Of a DNA stretch of 64,000 nucleotides, positions 10,647-22,072 are shown piece after piece. Position numbers and translations under genes: made by a program. Below the pieces are notes generated by a model. The model was not told the origin of the DNA, searched no databases, and saw only the letters and a program-made list of their open reading frames with translations. Position 1 is the first letter of the stretch, and the number at the start of each line of letters is the position of its first letter. Source of the DNA: Apiosordaria backusii (Eukaryota > Ascomycota > Sordariomycetes > Sordariales > Lasiosphaeriaceae); contig JAUKTV010000018.1 in NCBI GenBank assembly GCA_030549205.1, positions 124,001-188,000 on the forward strand, read 5' to 3'.

Positions 10647-13600
10647 CACCAGCTCTTTGTGTGTGCCTCGCCGCCTTTTGAACTTCAAAGAGCTCTCCAA
10701 TTCCAACTCAGCTTATTTTTAAACACCCCCTCAAGCGATTTGATGATATATGTTCCCCTTCCACGCTCTGCTGTGCTGAGCAAGATGAGGCTGCAATCCG
10801 GTGCAAAAAAAAAAAAGAAAAAGAGACCGAACGCTGCAGCGACAGGGACAGTGGTAGTGAAGACGGGAAGCTGGCAAAAGTCGAAGACGACACGATCGGA
10901 GACAGCTGAGATGCGAACCACCGATGGACACAGAGTGCTGATTCAAAACAGCGCAGCTTTCGGGGCGATGGCGCAGCAAGCGCAAACTCAAATTCGACTA
11001 GGGCGACGACGGGCACGGCGAGGTGCGAGGTGTGCAACCGGCGAGAGACAGAGAAAGGTGGATCGGCGAGGAGAGACGGAGTGGTAGGTCGAGAGCGAGA
11101 GCGAAATCGGTCGGCTGTCGAATATCGAAGGAATAATAAAAAATCGGAGTGGCTACGGTTGTGTGTGTTGTGCTGAGGGCATTCACTTGTTGGAGCAGAG
11201 TGAATGGTGCTTGCTGGTGGGACCCTCTTTGAGTAAATGGGAAAACGAGGTGCGTGGACACCAAACACGTCAGATGGGTCAGGCGCCAGTTTTAGGCATC
11301 TTCGGATCGAACACCTCCTTCTTGGGATTTCCTTTGTTGCTTCCACTTGGGAATCAGGTACGGAAAATGATGGACTTTGCGCAAAAAGTAGGGGGAGCGG
11401 GGGAAAAGTGCGGTAGCCCAGGATGGTGGCTTGCGACGCGGTTGATGTGGGGGTTGACGCAATGATGAAGCAATTCGGCCAAAAGCTCACGGCGGATCTC
11501 GCTGAAGGTATCCTTCTCTGTTCGAGAGACAGTAGATCTTCTTCCGCTCTGTTCACTGAGGGCTGATCACGGGGCGATATGGGCACAAAACGGGAAAGAT
11601 GGGAGTTGCCGCCTCCTGTTGTTTACTTGAAGTGATTGATTTCGCGTTTTCGTGTCCAGAAACCGCGTTGGACAGGGGGGTCCTGGTCGTGCCTGGCGTT
11701 AGCGTCTTTTGGGCCCGGCCCAGGGTGGCGTGGTGGCTGCAGGTCCTTCTCCCGTCCGTCTTTGTTCCAGTCAGTGGTTCCCCAGAAGCTCCTGCTGCTC
11801 AACCCACAGACCACTGGCAAAGACGTCAGTGAGATCTGTCCTCGATGTCCAGTTCCGCACTTGCACACCCGCTTCACGCCAGAACCACCCAGCCTGAGTC
11901 CTGCAGTCACACCTGGTCTTGACCTGACTAAGTGAGAACCACACCGCCTATTTTTGACGGCCATTCTATCCGAGTCAAGAGCCTGGAAAGGAAACTCTGG
12001 GAGCCTTGGAGCCAGACCTCTGGGATCTTCGAACAGGGGGAAAACCGATGGGGTGGAGATATGCCAGATACACTACACTAGATTCACACCGCTTTTGAGA
12101 GCCGACCGTTGCGATGTGCTCTGTGCGATGGCACCATGCAACCTGCAAGGGGAGCTTGCCTTTGCTCCTTGGCGCCTTTGTGCTCACCATCAGAAAGCAA
12201 AGAGTTGGCCAGCTGCGACAGCCTCCAAACCCTTTGAAAGAATGCAGCTTCACAAGTTGCTGCCCTTGAAACATGTGTCTGCAGCCATCACATGCCAAAG
12301 ATAGCCATTGGGTAGGACAAGGCCTCTGTTGTGCCCCAAAGGCCCCAAAAAAAGACTTGGTTCTGACCACCCAAAGGGCCACTGCATACCTCAACACGCC
12401 CCTGATGTCAATATTGACTTGGGAAATGTACAGACAATAAACCAACTGACACACGCCTTCGCCACTGCCACCACTCGCCACCTCTGTCAAAAGCCGAAAC
12501 TGTCATCATTGGCATATTTCGGCAACATGACATTATGCTATGTCCCAGGGTTAGGTATATTGTATGTACGTGTTGTGTTGAAGCAAGTCTTTGTTTTGTT
12601 TACTTTTTTGTTGCTCAAATAAACCCAAAACAGAACAAACCGCCACCAATCTCCGTAGTGTACCTGCACTCCCATCTCATCTCTTGCTGAGAACAGAGGG
12701 CCAGAAATACCCGCACATCACCGTGTAATCCGAGAAAAAGAAAATTACCAGTTTATGCCCCGTCCCGTGTGTCTTTCTTTTCCTCGGGCTTGCGGTTGTG
12801 TGCCTGTGGTTGTGTTGAGGAGAGTACCCCCCACACGCACGCACAAGCCAACTTTTATTGGAGGATCTTCAGGGTTCCCCTCCTCCAGCACGCGTCACCG
12901 TCGCTTCTCCCCCGGCCAGTCCACCGTTCAAGCCTTTTTCAAGTTCTCACCGCAGGACTCCATCGGCACCAGCACGAGCCATTTTCTCCTTTTTTGATCA
13001 TCAGAAAAAATCCGACTGGCTCCTGTCGAAGAAGGGCTCCATAACGGACCCTTGCCCACCAAAACCACAACGCTTTTTTTCAAGGGTAGGGCTTTGTTTT
13101 CTTTTCAGTCTTGGCTTTTCGTTCCATTACGATACGGACCTCGTAGTGTACAATGTACGTAAAGAAACAAGAAAATTTCTTCGTGATTATTGACGAAAAA
13201 AAAAAAATCCACGGATGGTTTGATACCTATCCCGTCGATCATTGGCCATGCTCTTCTCCTCCCCCGCATATCCACCAACTGTGAAAAGCAGCGATGTTGC
13301 TGTCTGTCTTGTCTTTCCCGTGGCAAGCCCGTAGCTTGTATTTCCCGGCCGCCGGAGCTTTGACAATTGTCTCAATTCCGACCGACCCGACCGAGATCTT
13401 TTTGTTCCGAGCAGGCCAATGTTCCGAGTGGTCGAGTGGTCCGTCCAGCTCCCCCCAAACTCCGTTCCCTTGTAAGTGACATTCAGGGTCACGGTTGCAT
13501 CTCCATTGGATTCAACCCGGTCCTTGCTCTCACATTAGTGCTGTTGATAGGGGCGATCATTGGATCTTGGTGCCAGGTTTCTTATCAATCTTTCTTCAAC

Positions 13601-15274
13601 TGACTGCAACCCTCTCAGCCCCTTCAACGACACCACAACAACCCGTGTTGATGAACGCGTAAAATTAGATGGACTTATGCTCTTATGCTTGACTGCACAT
13701 CGAAGGCACAACTCAATGCGATGGCAGTAAACATGCCCCCTTCTCGTACATGACGGGATTTTGAGCAAAGGTGACAGATACAAGTACCGCAGTATGTCTC
13801 ACAACAGAGCTATCCCACCAGAAGCACTACATTTGCATCTGCACATAAGCCATCACATCACATGCATAAAGACCGATTATATGCCGAAATTGTTATGATT
13901 GTGGCGTAAGCGGCTCAGCGCATGTAAAAAGTAAAGAGACGGGAATTGTCAATACACATCACATAAGCATAGATGAACACAACAGCTTCAAAGTAAGGGA
14001 GCAAGCAACCCGAGAGAAAACAGCCGTTCATGCACACGTTTGGACCCTGAGACCAAGGCATGGCCTCCAAAAGAAGCAACAGGCATTGTGTAAAGCGAAT
14101 AGGAGGCCGCCTACAAGAACAGAGAGCCCAGGGTGAAGCAAGGGAGTAATGACAGAACACCACTTTTACCAAGTGAAAGGTTTTTTTATAGCGAACTAGA
14201 AGCACAGCCTCAAAGATTATCAATCCTGTTTCAACTTGCTACAAGAAAGAGAAATGTGAAAATTCTCCTTCTTTTTCTGTTGACAACCACTTTGTTTACT
14301 TTGCCCCCTTTTCGCTGCTGTCTTGCGCTGCTACACGTCTACATACCTCAGTCAACCTGACTTACAGAGACAGATATGTCAAAGGCGGTCTGCAAAAGTT
14401 TCAGCATGAAACCCCTCTTTGCAAGTCGAGTGAGGCTGAGCACGATCTCAAGAATGAACTGCCGGACAGGCTTCTCGGCTGGGCTGGAATGTGGCGACAT
14501 GAACAATGGCTTGAAATGCCAGGAAAGAGGGGTATGGAGATGACAGCATATTTCCATATTGTGAGACTTGTTGAGACTCCTTCGGGATGTCATGTGAGGT
14601 CCCGTATACCTCATCTTCCATGCCAGTCTGGTTAACCACTCAGACATCAGAACGTCACTGTTGGCCACACTCAGGGGGCAAAGGGAGAAGGCCCAAAAAA
14701 GGGGGATATGTGAGAGAGACACATACTTCAACTCTGGTGCCAGTGTTACCTGTCAAAGAGTAGGCTGGGTTTATGTAGATTGTCCACCAAATGTGTGTGA
14801 GATTGCGAAAGAAGAGGAACATTTTTCTAGCAGGGCTGCTGTCTACACCCTGTCTTGGGAAAAAAAAGTACATAGAAAAGCTTTTCATGGAATTTTTAGA
14901 CAGACAGACTTGGTTCTTAGAATTCACACATGAGCCCCAGCATTAGCAACTCAATAGGCCACTCCTTTACCAATTAGCACATTAGCACATTACCCCTTCT
15001 CACCCTTTCACCTTTTTACCATTATCCCCCAAGCAAAGTCTGCCTCAAATATCAACGATACGACATATTCCCGAGATAAATCCTCAGGAGGAAACAGTTG
15101 TACACACAGATCTAAAAGTCCCATGTATCATAATCATCATCAACCAACCAACCCAACTAAACACAAACCATTCAAGGTGATCTCCCAAGGTCCAAAATAA
15201 CTCTTTATTCCAGTACTACTTCAAGGTAGATAGGTAGATATCTACTACACTGTCTGTTCCCCACCCCTCTCACC
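10647..15274. other. 4.6 kb gene-free region: wee1 leader/promoter and beyond
   Basis: No gene could be supported. The part next to wee1 (to about 11600) contains a 292-codon minus-strand frame that is in phase with wee1 but ends in TGA at 10708; its composition is that of a pyrimidine-rich leader, not of a protein. From 11600 to 15274 all frames are short and overlap on both strands. Small direct repeats occur near 14970-14990 (TTAGCACA units), and A/T homopolymers occur at several places. Nothing resembles a tRNA, 5S rRNA or transposon. Confidence 0.55.
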
Positions 15275-15660
15275 TCACCTCAACTCAACCTTACCCCTCC
15301 TACCCCCCTCTACCTCATCATCACCACCATCCAACTCGGGACACCCCATCCCCTGCCGACAGGAGTAGCTCGTATCGCAGCACCGAACAAACTCCTGAGC
15401 AACCTCGAAAGACATCTTCGTACAGTGCTTCAACATGTTATATTGTCAGCATAAGCCCAAGGTCTTTTGAGGAATAGTAAAGAGGTAGAGAAGGTTAGAT
15501 AGGTACGTACACCACTCTCATCCACAGCCCCCCCAACATCACCACAGCATAATGGCGATTGATCCGTGTGGCAGAAGCAGTCGTACTTGCAGCTCTCCTT
15601 ATCAGAGGAAGCGAGGACTGTCGCGACTAGGGTGAGAAGGAGGGGGGCGAGGGGGCGCAT
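15275..15660 (-). CDS. Small secreted cysteine-rich protein, ten cysteines
   Basis: Two exons (15660-15511 and 15427-15275), with an 83-nt intron (GTACGT donor, GCTGACA branch site, AAG acceptor), encode 100 residues. Residues 1-18 form a clear signal peptide (MRPLAPLLLTLVATVLAS), so the protein should enter the secretory pathway. The mature part has ten cysteines, five per exon, including two CC pairs, with spacing C-x3-C-x-C-x7-CC-x12-C-x13-CC-x5-C-x5-C, which suggests five disulfides. An acidic then basic tail follows (GGDDEVEGGRRGK). I do not recognise a family. Size, signal peptide and cysteine content fit fungal small secreted proteins, some of which are effectors or surface-active proteins, but no function is assigned. 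An AAG acceptor is less common than YAG; the splice is supported because it keeps the frame and continues the cysteine-rich character. Confidence 0.7.
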
Positions 15661-16938
15661 TTTGATCGTTCTGCCCGTGGAAAAAAAAAAGGAGATTGCG
15701 GCGATGGTGTGCGGTGGTTGAAGTTGCCCTTTTTCGAGATGTTGTTGCTCTGGAGTGGGTGGCTCTTGCCCGGGATTCACGTTGCTCTTTCCTTTCCTGT
15801 TCGAGCTAGACTGGGGTGGCGCTTTCCTTCAGATAGAGGAACATAAGGGTGGGACGGGAGCTTGATCCGGGAAGGGACATGAAGCGCGCTTTCCGTGTTA
15901 ATTATCCAGTGTTGTAAGTCTGGAGATCCAGGCAAGAATATCCTTTTTCACAGAATGATGTTCGTCTTAGAACCGCCGCGGGAAAGTGGTTACAGTGACG
16001 AAGCGGCTGAACTAGAGAGGTAGGACGGTAAGATTTCTGAAAGGTGAATGTCGAGGTAACAAGAAGCAGGCTCGTGGAACTTTAAATATTTGCCACTGAA
16101 CTGAGAGCCAGGGTCCCAACGTTCATCAACACCTTATTTCGATCTTCACCCCCAGTGTAGCAGGGGCAGGTTGTAGCCAAGACACTGGTGGCACCAAACT
16201 ATTTGTGCTAGCAAGGGACTATCGAGTACTTTATCTGTTACAAGCTCCGACTACACCGGCATCTGGACCCTGAATTTACACCGAGAGTTTACATTATCAT
16301 TATACTCTGAACAACAAATCCCAATATCTATCGGCCTGGCAGACAACTAAACCAACACTACGAGGCGACCAAATATCTTGTCGCTTGTTCAGAGGAAGTA
16401 CCACTCTCAGCTTGATGTATGTTGTACGAAGTATTTCCAGGTACTCGAGCAAGAAAATGGTTGACTTTTGATGCCCAACTAGGTGGGTGATTACACAAAA
16501 TCCTGGCGTACAACAGAGAGCAAGACCAAAAAGGCCGAGGCCGGAATGGCCCCAACAAGGTACTTAAACACTCAGGAACGGGAACTGACCTTGCTCTAAC
16601 GACATTGCTTCGAGTCGAGCATCATTGTGATGACGAATCCCGATGACTTGAGATATATATCAGGGAACGATTCTTCCAGAACCTCCAGGCAACAGTTTAG
16701 AGATGCCTACTGCACCTGTCTTCCCCACTCAGCTTCATTGTCGGCAGTCCCTTTCAGGGCATATGTTGGTGAAGTGAACTTTTGTCTACCTACATCACCT
16801 TGGCAAGTGGCGACGCGGCGGCATATAACCAACACAACAATCCTTCAATTGAATTTGACTCCAACATGGAAAACAACGATATCCCATTGCATTCAGTCAT
16901 TCAATCATCAATCCTCTCTACACAGCATCTCCCACCTC
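15661..16938. other. Intergenic region between the cysteine-rich gene and the GT8 gene
   Basis: This holds the promoter of the cysteine-rich gene and the 3' flank of the glycosyltransferase. I see no coding or RNA feature. A long plus-strand frame starting at 16627 runs into the antisense of the GT8 gene and is a shadow. Confidence 0.55.
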
Positions 16939-17929
16939 TCACCACCCATCCCTTATCCCTCTCCCCTCCTCGAACTCCCTCCTCTCATTATCAACATCAA
17001 CCCACCACTGACTAGTAACCCTGTCCTCCCCCCTTTTACTCCCCTTCAAAACCCTCCCCTTCTCATCCACATCCGCCTCCCACGGCTTAGGCGTAAGAAT
17101 ATAATGCACATTCCTCACCTCACCATCCACCCATATATCATCATGCACCCCCCTCCACCTCATCGTCTTCAACGCATTATACTCCCACCCCAACCCCACC
17201 CACCTCCCCCGGAAACACCCAGCCAGCACACTCTGGTCGGCAAAACTGAGGTCTATCCCCGGGCGGTTCATATACCGCAGAATTTCTTCATACACCCCCA
17301 AGTCAGGCCGGACGACCTGCAGCCCCCCGTTGAGGTAGTCCCTCCCTATGCTCCTTGAGTTGTTGTAGTAGCAGTTTTGAGGCGTCCAGAACGATGGGTA
17401 GTGATCAAAATGGCAGGGGTTGCACAAACAGGCGTGCGCGGCGGCGAAAATTCGATTAGTAGAGGAGTTGAGGGGGATGTCAAAGAGAGAGTCGATGTTT
17501 TGGAGGAGGAGCATGTCCGAGTCGAGCTGGATGATTCGTTTGTATTGGGCGAGAGAAAAGGGGATGAGCTTGGTGAAGCATTCTCGGAATCTTGGGTCGT
17601 GGGCGTAGGATGGGGGACTATTGCTGGAGGAGGTGGAGGGAGACAGAGGGGTGATGAGCTGGTGGGGGATGCCTCTGCGGCGGAGGACTTCGAGGCCGGA
17701 CTGGGGGAAGGAGCTGGTGTAGAGAGCGACGAGGGGGTATTTGGATTGGCAGCGGTGGACGAGGGAGTAGTGAAGAGTCAAAAGACCTGGGAGGTAGGAG
17801 AGGGAGGTGATGAGGGTTGTGTAGACTGTTCAGGTAAACTTTGTGTCAGTGAGTGTGATATGCAGGGGTAAGGGGGAAGGAAAGGTATGTACCTCTGTCA
17901 GAGTCGACGACTTTTGTACCGTCTGACAT
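16939..17929 (-). CDS. Glycosyltransferase family 8 protein
   Basis: Exon 1 (17929-17893) encodes MSDGTKVVDSDR. A 67-nt intron (GTACAT...CAG) follows, and exon 2 (17825-16939) completes a 307-residue protein. The join gives SDRVYTTLITSLSYLPGLLTL, the usual opening of the fungal GT8 nucleotide-sugar fold. The metal-binding DxD motif is IIQLDSDMLL (Asp114 and Asp116). LNGGLQVVRPD and the C-terminal NVHYILTPKPWEA, whose His helps bind the metal in the family, are also present. GT8 enzymes transfer a sugar from UDP-sugars with retention of configuration (glycogenin, galactinol synthase and relatives). There is no signal peptide or membrane anchor, so it probably acts in the cytosol. The acceptor cannot be read from the sequence. 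Confidence 0.88.
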
Positions 17930-18073
17930 TGTGGCTTTGTGGGCTTGCGTTGATTTGTTGTCTGGTATTTTTGTTGTGGACGGGTGTTCTGGTCTGCTGG
18001 CTGTTTACGGGCTTATGGTTGAGAAGGTGCTTTACCCTGAACCAACCCTGAGGATATAAAGTGAGCGATATGA

Positions 18074-18652
18074 ATGAATGAATTGAGACCCATGTATCCT
18101 TGTCTCTCACTAACCGTTTCCCAAAGATCTGGAGACTTTTCCTGGTCTGTTTGCTTATTCCTCGTTTGGTACGGACCGGTGTTGACTACAGTTTATGCCT
18201 TCTTTTGGGTAGTCTTTGGGGTAAGTCGTAGTCACTCAGCACTTTCTCACGGCACCCAAGATGATGTAAAGGGCGTAAATAACGAGATCCTTACTCGAAA
18301 AAAACAAAGCTTCGAATTACAGGCAGACACGGCCATGATTTATGATCGATATGCCTACCTTATATCATCACCTTACGCCGAGTTCACTCCCCATCGCCAA
18401 GAAAGGCCTACCTTGTCTCAACTCCATCTGCTCTGGCCTAAAGCCGACCCTTTTTACCTAATTCATTTTGCACTTCCCTTAGTCGATATCAAAGCTCACG
18501 ATGAATCCGGGTACCGGGAGTTCATCGCAAGCGCCCCCGAACCGGTGGTCACGCCTTTGTTCCGTCATGGGGCGCCGAGTGAATGGATCCTGACGTCACT
18601 GTTCGATCGTGAGATAAACCGTGGAGACTGGGCCCTGGACCCTAAAAAATAA
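18074..18652 (+). CDS. Orphan ORF of 192 codons, uncertain
   Basis: An uninterrupted plus-strand frame begins at ATG 18074, 145 bases from the divergent GT8 start, and ends at TAA 18650-18652. The N-terminal third contains a hydrophobic stretch (LFLVWYGPVLTTVYAFFWVV) that could be a membrane segment. The remainder is of ordinary composition. I recognise no domain. An open frame this long is expected roughly once by chance in a window of this size, so it may not be a gene. A GTAAGT near 18220 could also be a splice donor. Confidence 0.25.
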   Translation: MNELRPMYPCLSLTVSQRSGDFSWSVCLFLVWYGPVLTTVYAFFWVVFGVSRSHSALSHGTQDDVKGVNNEILTRKKQSFELQADTAMIYDRYAYLISSPYAEFTPHRQERPTLSQLHLLWPKADPFYLIHFALPLVDIKAHDESGYREFIASAPEPVVTPLFRHGAPSEWILTSLFDREINRGDWALDPKK

Positions 18653-19156
18653 GTAGCCTGGAGAACGGATAGTGAGTACGGCAATGGGTAAGAGGTTTGC
18701 TAGGCGCGGCTCCATAATGATGGAATCCAGATGCGGCACCCGTCAGCACCCCTAGGCAAGCGGCAGTAAATAACCAAACCAAGACACTACCAGCGTCAAT
18801 CCAATGTTTGTTTTGAGTTGAGAAATAGCAATGTGAATTAATCGCTTGCAGATCTATCGCTCTGAAAAAGTATGCCCATGTTTTTGGGAGTCAATGTCCC
18901 CCTCTCCCCTATCAGTAGCGTATCCTCCTAAAAGCAGTAATGCTTCGAAACTAGCTGAGACTTCTTTGCCAGAGGATTGCACCGGCTATCAAGACCAACG
19001 GCCTTCTCCCCCAATCCTAAAGAGAGTAAAGCTTGCCCCCCAAAGTGCCATCCGGCTCTCTGCCATCCAACACTACCGGCTCTACTTCTCCCTCCTCCCC
19101 TTCCTGGTCCACCTCGCCGTCCTCCTTATCCTCATCTCCCTCCAAGAACTTCTCAC
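18653..19156. other. Short intergenic region 3' of the exonuclease gene
   Basis: It contains the 3' flank of the rex3-like gene. Plus-strand frames here continue into the antisense of that gene and are shadows. No other feature was seen. Confidence 0.5.
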
Positions 19157-21106
19157 TCAGCCCCCCTCAGTGCCTGGCTTCATCCATCCCGGTGGCACAA
19201 AAACCCCATCCACAGCCGCCCAGCCCTCACCCTTCATCTGACCCCACTTCTCCATGACCTTCAGCCTGACCAGCTCTCCAGCGGCCCTCGCATCCTCGCC
19301 ACTGTCGTGACCACGTAAGTCCTTGGTCTCGACCTGGATGGCCTTGTTAAGCTCTGTCTCCATAAGCATCTTCAAACTATGTCGCATGGGTAAGCCGCGC
19401 CTGTGAGGGAATAGCAGCGCCGTGTCAATAATGGTAGGGTGAACAATCCGGACCGCGTTCAAGTCGTTCTCCAGAGCGTGCCCAATGAGCGGAGTTTCTG
19501 GGGAAATCAGCGAGAAAAGTAGATCTCGTGCCACCATGGGGGAAGGAACAACCGTCATGTGCTTTTTCTTGGTGCGCCCAGAAGCCGAAGACTCAACAAC
19601 GGCAGTAAGAGGTTTGCCCGGTGACCACTCCTCGGCATTGGCCATATCCTCTAGCCAGACACCCGAGTAGCGCGAGTTGAGGTCGAGAATTTCGCCAATG
19701 GGCCGAACAAGCACGTCCAGCAGCTCCTTGCCATCCGGCCAGCTGGTGGCCGTCAAACGGATCAGCTCCATTCCGCGAGCAGTGTAACCCATCTCACAGT
19801 CGAAGCAAACAGCGCGATCCTTGGGTGCCGACGGATTGGGCGGTGTCTCCATAAAAGGCATCAATGCAGCCAGTCGTGATGGTGCGGAGGCCTTGAAAAC
19901 ATGGGTATCAATCGTTGTGCATCCAGTGGACTCGCCCACGGTCTCCTGGCAACAGCGGTATCGCTTTGCCGGTTTGTCGACGGTGCCCAGGACTCGCTCA
20001 GGAAAGTACGCTCGACCATGGTGATGAGTGCAAAATCCACCGGATGTGAGCGCGCCATCTTCTTCTCTTCTCCCCGGGAATACTTGGAATCTGGTGGTGC
20101 AACGATCACACACCTCCCATCCCAAAGATGCCTCCTCGCCCTCACGGGCCTTTTTGATATCCTCATCGGTAGGTGGCGTGACGACATACCCGTGACCGGC
20201 AAGCCCGGTGATGGGAGTGTGGAGATGAACGAGAAAGTCAACCTCTTCCTGGGTAGTCAGGCCGGTCTTTACTTCCTTTGGCGAGCCGAGTATCGGCTTA
20301 TTGACCGGAATCCTGGGCTCGTTCTTCTTCTTCCATGCAGCAACTCGCTCGTCTCTCCACTGGCCGGGAGTCTTCTTCTTGTATGACATGATATGATTCT
20401 TGATGACGTTCGTGTAGATGGAGGGCTTCTCTGTTGCCATCCTTTGCTCTTCATCTAGGGCCAGCCAAATGAGCTCCTGTTCTGTGAGCACAAGTTTCTT
20501 CTCGTCTTCTTTGGCGTCCTTTTTTACTTCATCGTTGAGTCGCTTGAACTGCTCATGAAGCATCTTAAGGGCCTTGAACCGGAACTCATGAGTGGCCGGG
20601 GCGGCAGAGCCGAGATGGCGCGGGTTGAGCGTTTCTGGTTTGCGTGATGTGGCTTGCTGCTTTGGGGCAGTGAGCTGTTTGGTGGCGGTTTGCTTCGATG
20701 GAGTGCTGGAGCTAGCGCTGATCGGAGCAGTTGCTGTGGTGGGAGTTGTCGAAGCTGTGGAAGCTGTGGCAGCTGGCCTTTGTACTTTGCTGGCCGGAGC
20801 AGGCAAAGCCGAATGCTCAGGCGCCTTGCGCTTCAGTGGGGGAGGAGAGATAGATTTGGTAGCAGTGGTGATATCAGACGCGGACCCAGGTTCGGACGAA
20901 ATTCTACGTCGTTTCCGCGGGCCGTCAGTGTCGTGGGCTAGAGTATCGTCGTCCTTGGTGACCGGCGCAGGTGATGCTGTTGAGGCGGCTGATGGGGGAT
21001 TCCTGTCCCAACTGTGCTGCCACGGACATGCGGGCTTGGTACATTTGTCACCCTCGGGGCAGGGAATCTGCTTAAAGTTGCGCAGAACTGCCTCCATCGC
21101 ATCCAT
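19157..21106 (-). CDS. rex3: Rex3-type 3'-5' RNA exonuclease with N-terminal zinc finger
   Basis: A single exon encodes 649 residues from the ATG at 21106; the frame extends 10 codons upstream only to a GTG. Near the N terminus is a CCCH-type finger (Cys16, Cys22, Cys27, His31; CPEGDKCTKPACPWQH). A long low-complexity linker follows, then a DEDDh exonuclease domain: CFDCEMGY (Asp436, Glu438), HALENDLNAV (Asp548) and HDSGEDARAA (His600, Asp605). All five catalytic residues are present. In yeast, Rex3 trims the 3' ends of small RNAs such as RNase MRP RNA in the nucleus. The Rex3 rather than Rex1/Rex4 assignment rests on the zinc finger and overall length; the exonuclease call itself is secure. 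Confidence 0.88.
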   Translation of the reverse strand: MDAMEAVLRNFKQIPCPEGDKCTKPACPWQHSWDRNPPSAASTASPAPVTKDDDTLAHDTDGPRKRRRISSEPGSASDITTATKSISPPPLKRKAPEHSALPAPASKVQRPAATASTASTTPTTATAPISASSSTPSKQTATKQLTAPKQQATSRKPETLNPRHLGSAAPATHEFRFKALKMLHEQFKRLNDEVKKDAKEDEKKLVLTEQELIWLALDEEQRMATEKPSIYTNVIKNHIMSYKKKTPGQWRDERVAAWKKKNEPRIPVNKPILGSPKEVKTGLTTQEEVDFLVHLHTPITGLAGHGYVVTPPTDEDIKKAREGEEASLGWEVCDRCTTRFQVFPGRREEDGALTSGGFCTHHHGRAYFPERVLGTVDKPAKRYRCCQETVGESTGCTTIDTHVFKASAPSRLAALMPFMETPPNPSAPKDRAVCFDCEMGYTARGMELIRLTATSWPDGKELLDVLVRPIGEILDLNSRYSGVWLEDMANAEEWSPGKPLTAVVESSASGRTKKKHMTVVPSPMVARDLLFSLISPETPLIGHALENDLNAVRIVHPTIIDTALLFPHRRGLPMRHSLKMLMETELNKAIQVETKDLRGHDSGEDARAAGELVRLKVMEKWGQMKGEGWAAVDGVFVPPGWMKPGTEGG

Positions 21107-22072
21107 GGTAGAAGGTGAATCGTCGGTATCCTGCACGTATAGAGAGCGGTGACGGCCCCGACAGATCTATTCACTATCAGCGAAGGTGGTCACAATAAGA
21201 ATGGGCGTGTACCCACAATCGGGATTTCGAGTCAATGGTTTGGTCCTGTGGCTGCTCCTCGTTGATGGAGTAGTGGAGAGCCGGGCGCAAGTGACACTGG
21301 TTTCAGAAACGGCTGTCGCGCAGAAGCAGGAGAGCAACCGATCGCCCCCAGGCAGGAGCGGAATGATCGGCTCACGAAAGACTTCCTGGTCATTAGACTG
21401 GTAAATCCTCTCAGATAACTATGCGATTGAAGTGATAAGGAATCTCTTGGGTGAGTTCCAATCGGTAGGTAATCCAAGTACGAGGTTTCGACTGGTGAGA
21501 TGATGTGACCCGTGTCCAAAAAAAACAAGGATACCTAATTGATCGTCGAATCCTGCAAATCGCGGTGGATATGGAAAATGATTGCCCAAAGTGAACGATC
21601 AAGCTTGAAATTAGAAGCTGGAAATTGGGTGATGTCTTTGTTCAATGGAAAAGGCAGGTCCCAGGTCGCAGTTTATCTTTGGCATTCGTTAGCTCCTGGA
21701 ATGGGACGTGCCAAGACCCGGTAAGGCTGGAGCTGAAGGCATGCGGACCCACCATCATCCATCCACTATCACCGTTGTGTAGCAAAGGTAGGCTCAAGTT
21801 TAAGGGCTTGATATCTCAAAGAATATCTTGAGTCATCCGTGTAGTAACTGATAGAAATTATGGAATGAACGGTTAAGATTTAAAACTACATAGAGAATCT
21901 CTTGGTCATAGCATCATGGTTCAATATGTTACTAGTTCAAGTTGGTTGAATCAAGTGCTCATTCTCATGACATTCCGAGAGGGGAATATATCCATACAGT
22001 CAACATAGTAATACACAGCCTTGTTTTGATTATCCTCAGCTTTATTCACAACCGACCCTTCAAATAACCCGT
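21107..22072. other. Intergenic region between rex3 and prohibitin-1
   Basis: This is the promoter/leader of the rex3-like gene and the 3' flank of phb1. No coding or RNA feature was recognised; ORFs of 60-98 codons overlap on both strands. Confidence 0.55.

Noticed and set aside
10708..11586. 292-codon minus-strand ORF upstream of wee1
   Set aside because: It is in phase with wee1 but ends in TGA before it. Composition is that of a pyrimidine-rich leader (long Ser/Pro/Leu/Phe runs) with no domain, and it is overlapped by equally open frames.
12891..13661. Further ACGCGT hexamers at about 12891 and 13656
   Set aside because: Isolated copies in a gene-free region; about 16 ACGCGT per 64 kb are expected by chance at equal base composition, so single sites were not called.
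16627..17358. 243-codon plus-strand ORF opposite the GT8 gene
   Set aside because: Its second half is the antisense of a well-supported GT8 coding sequence, and it is rich in His/Pro/Ile as such shadows are.
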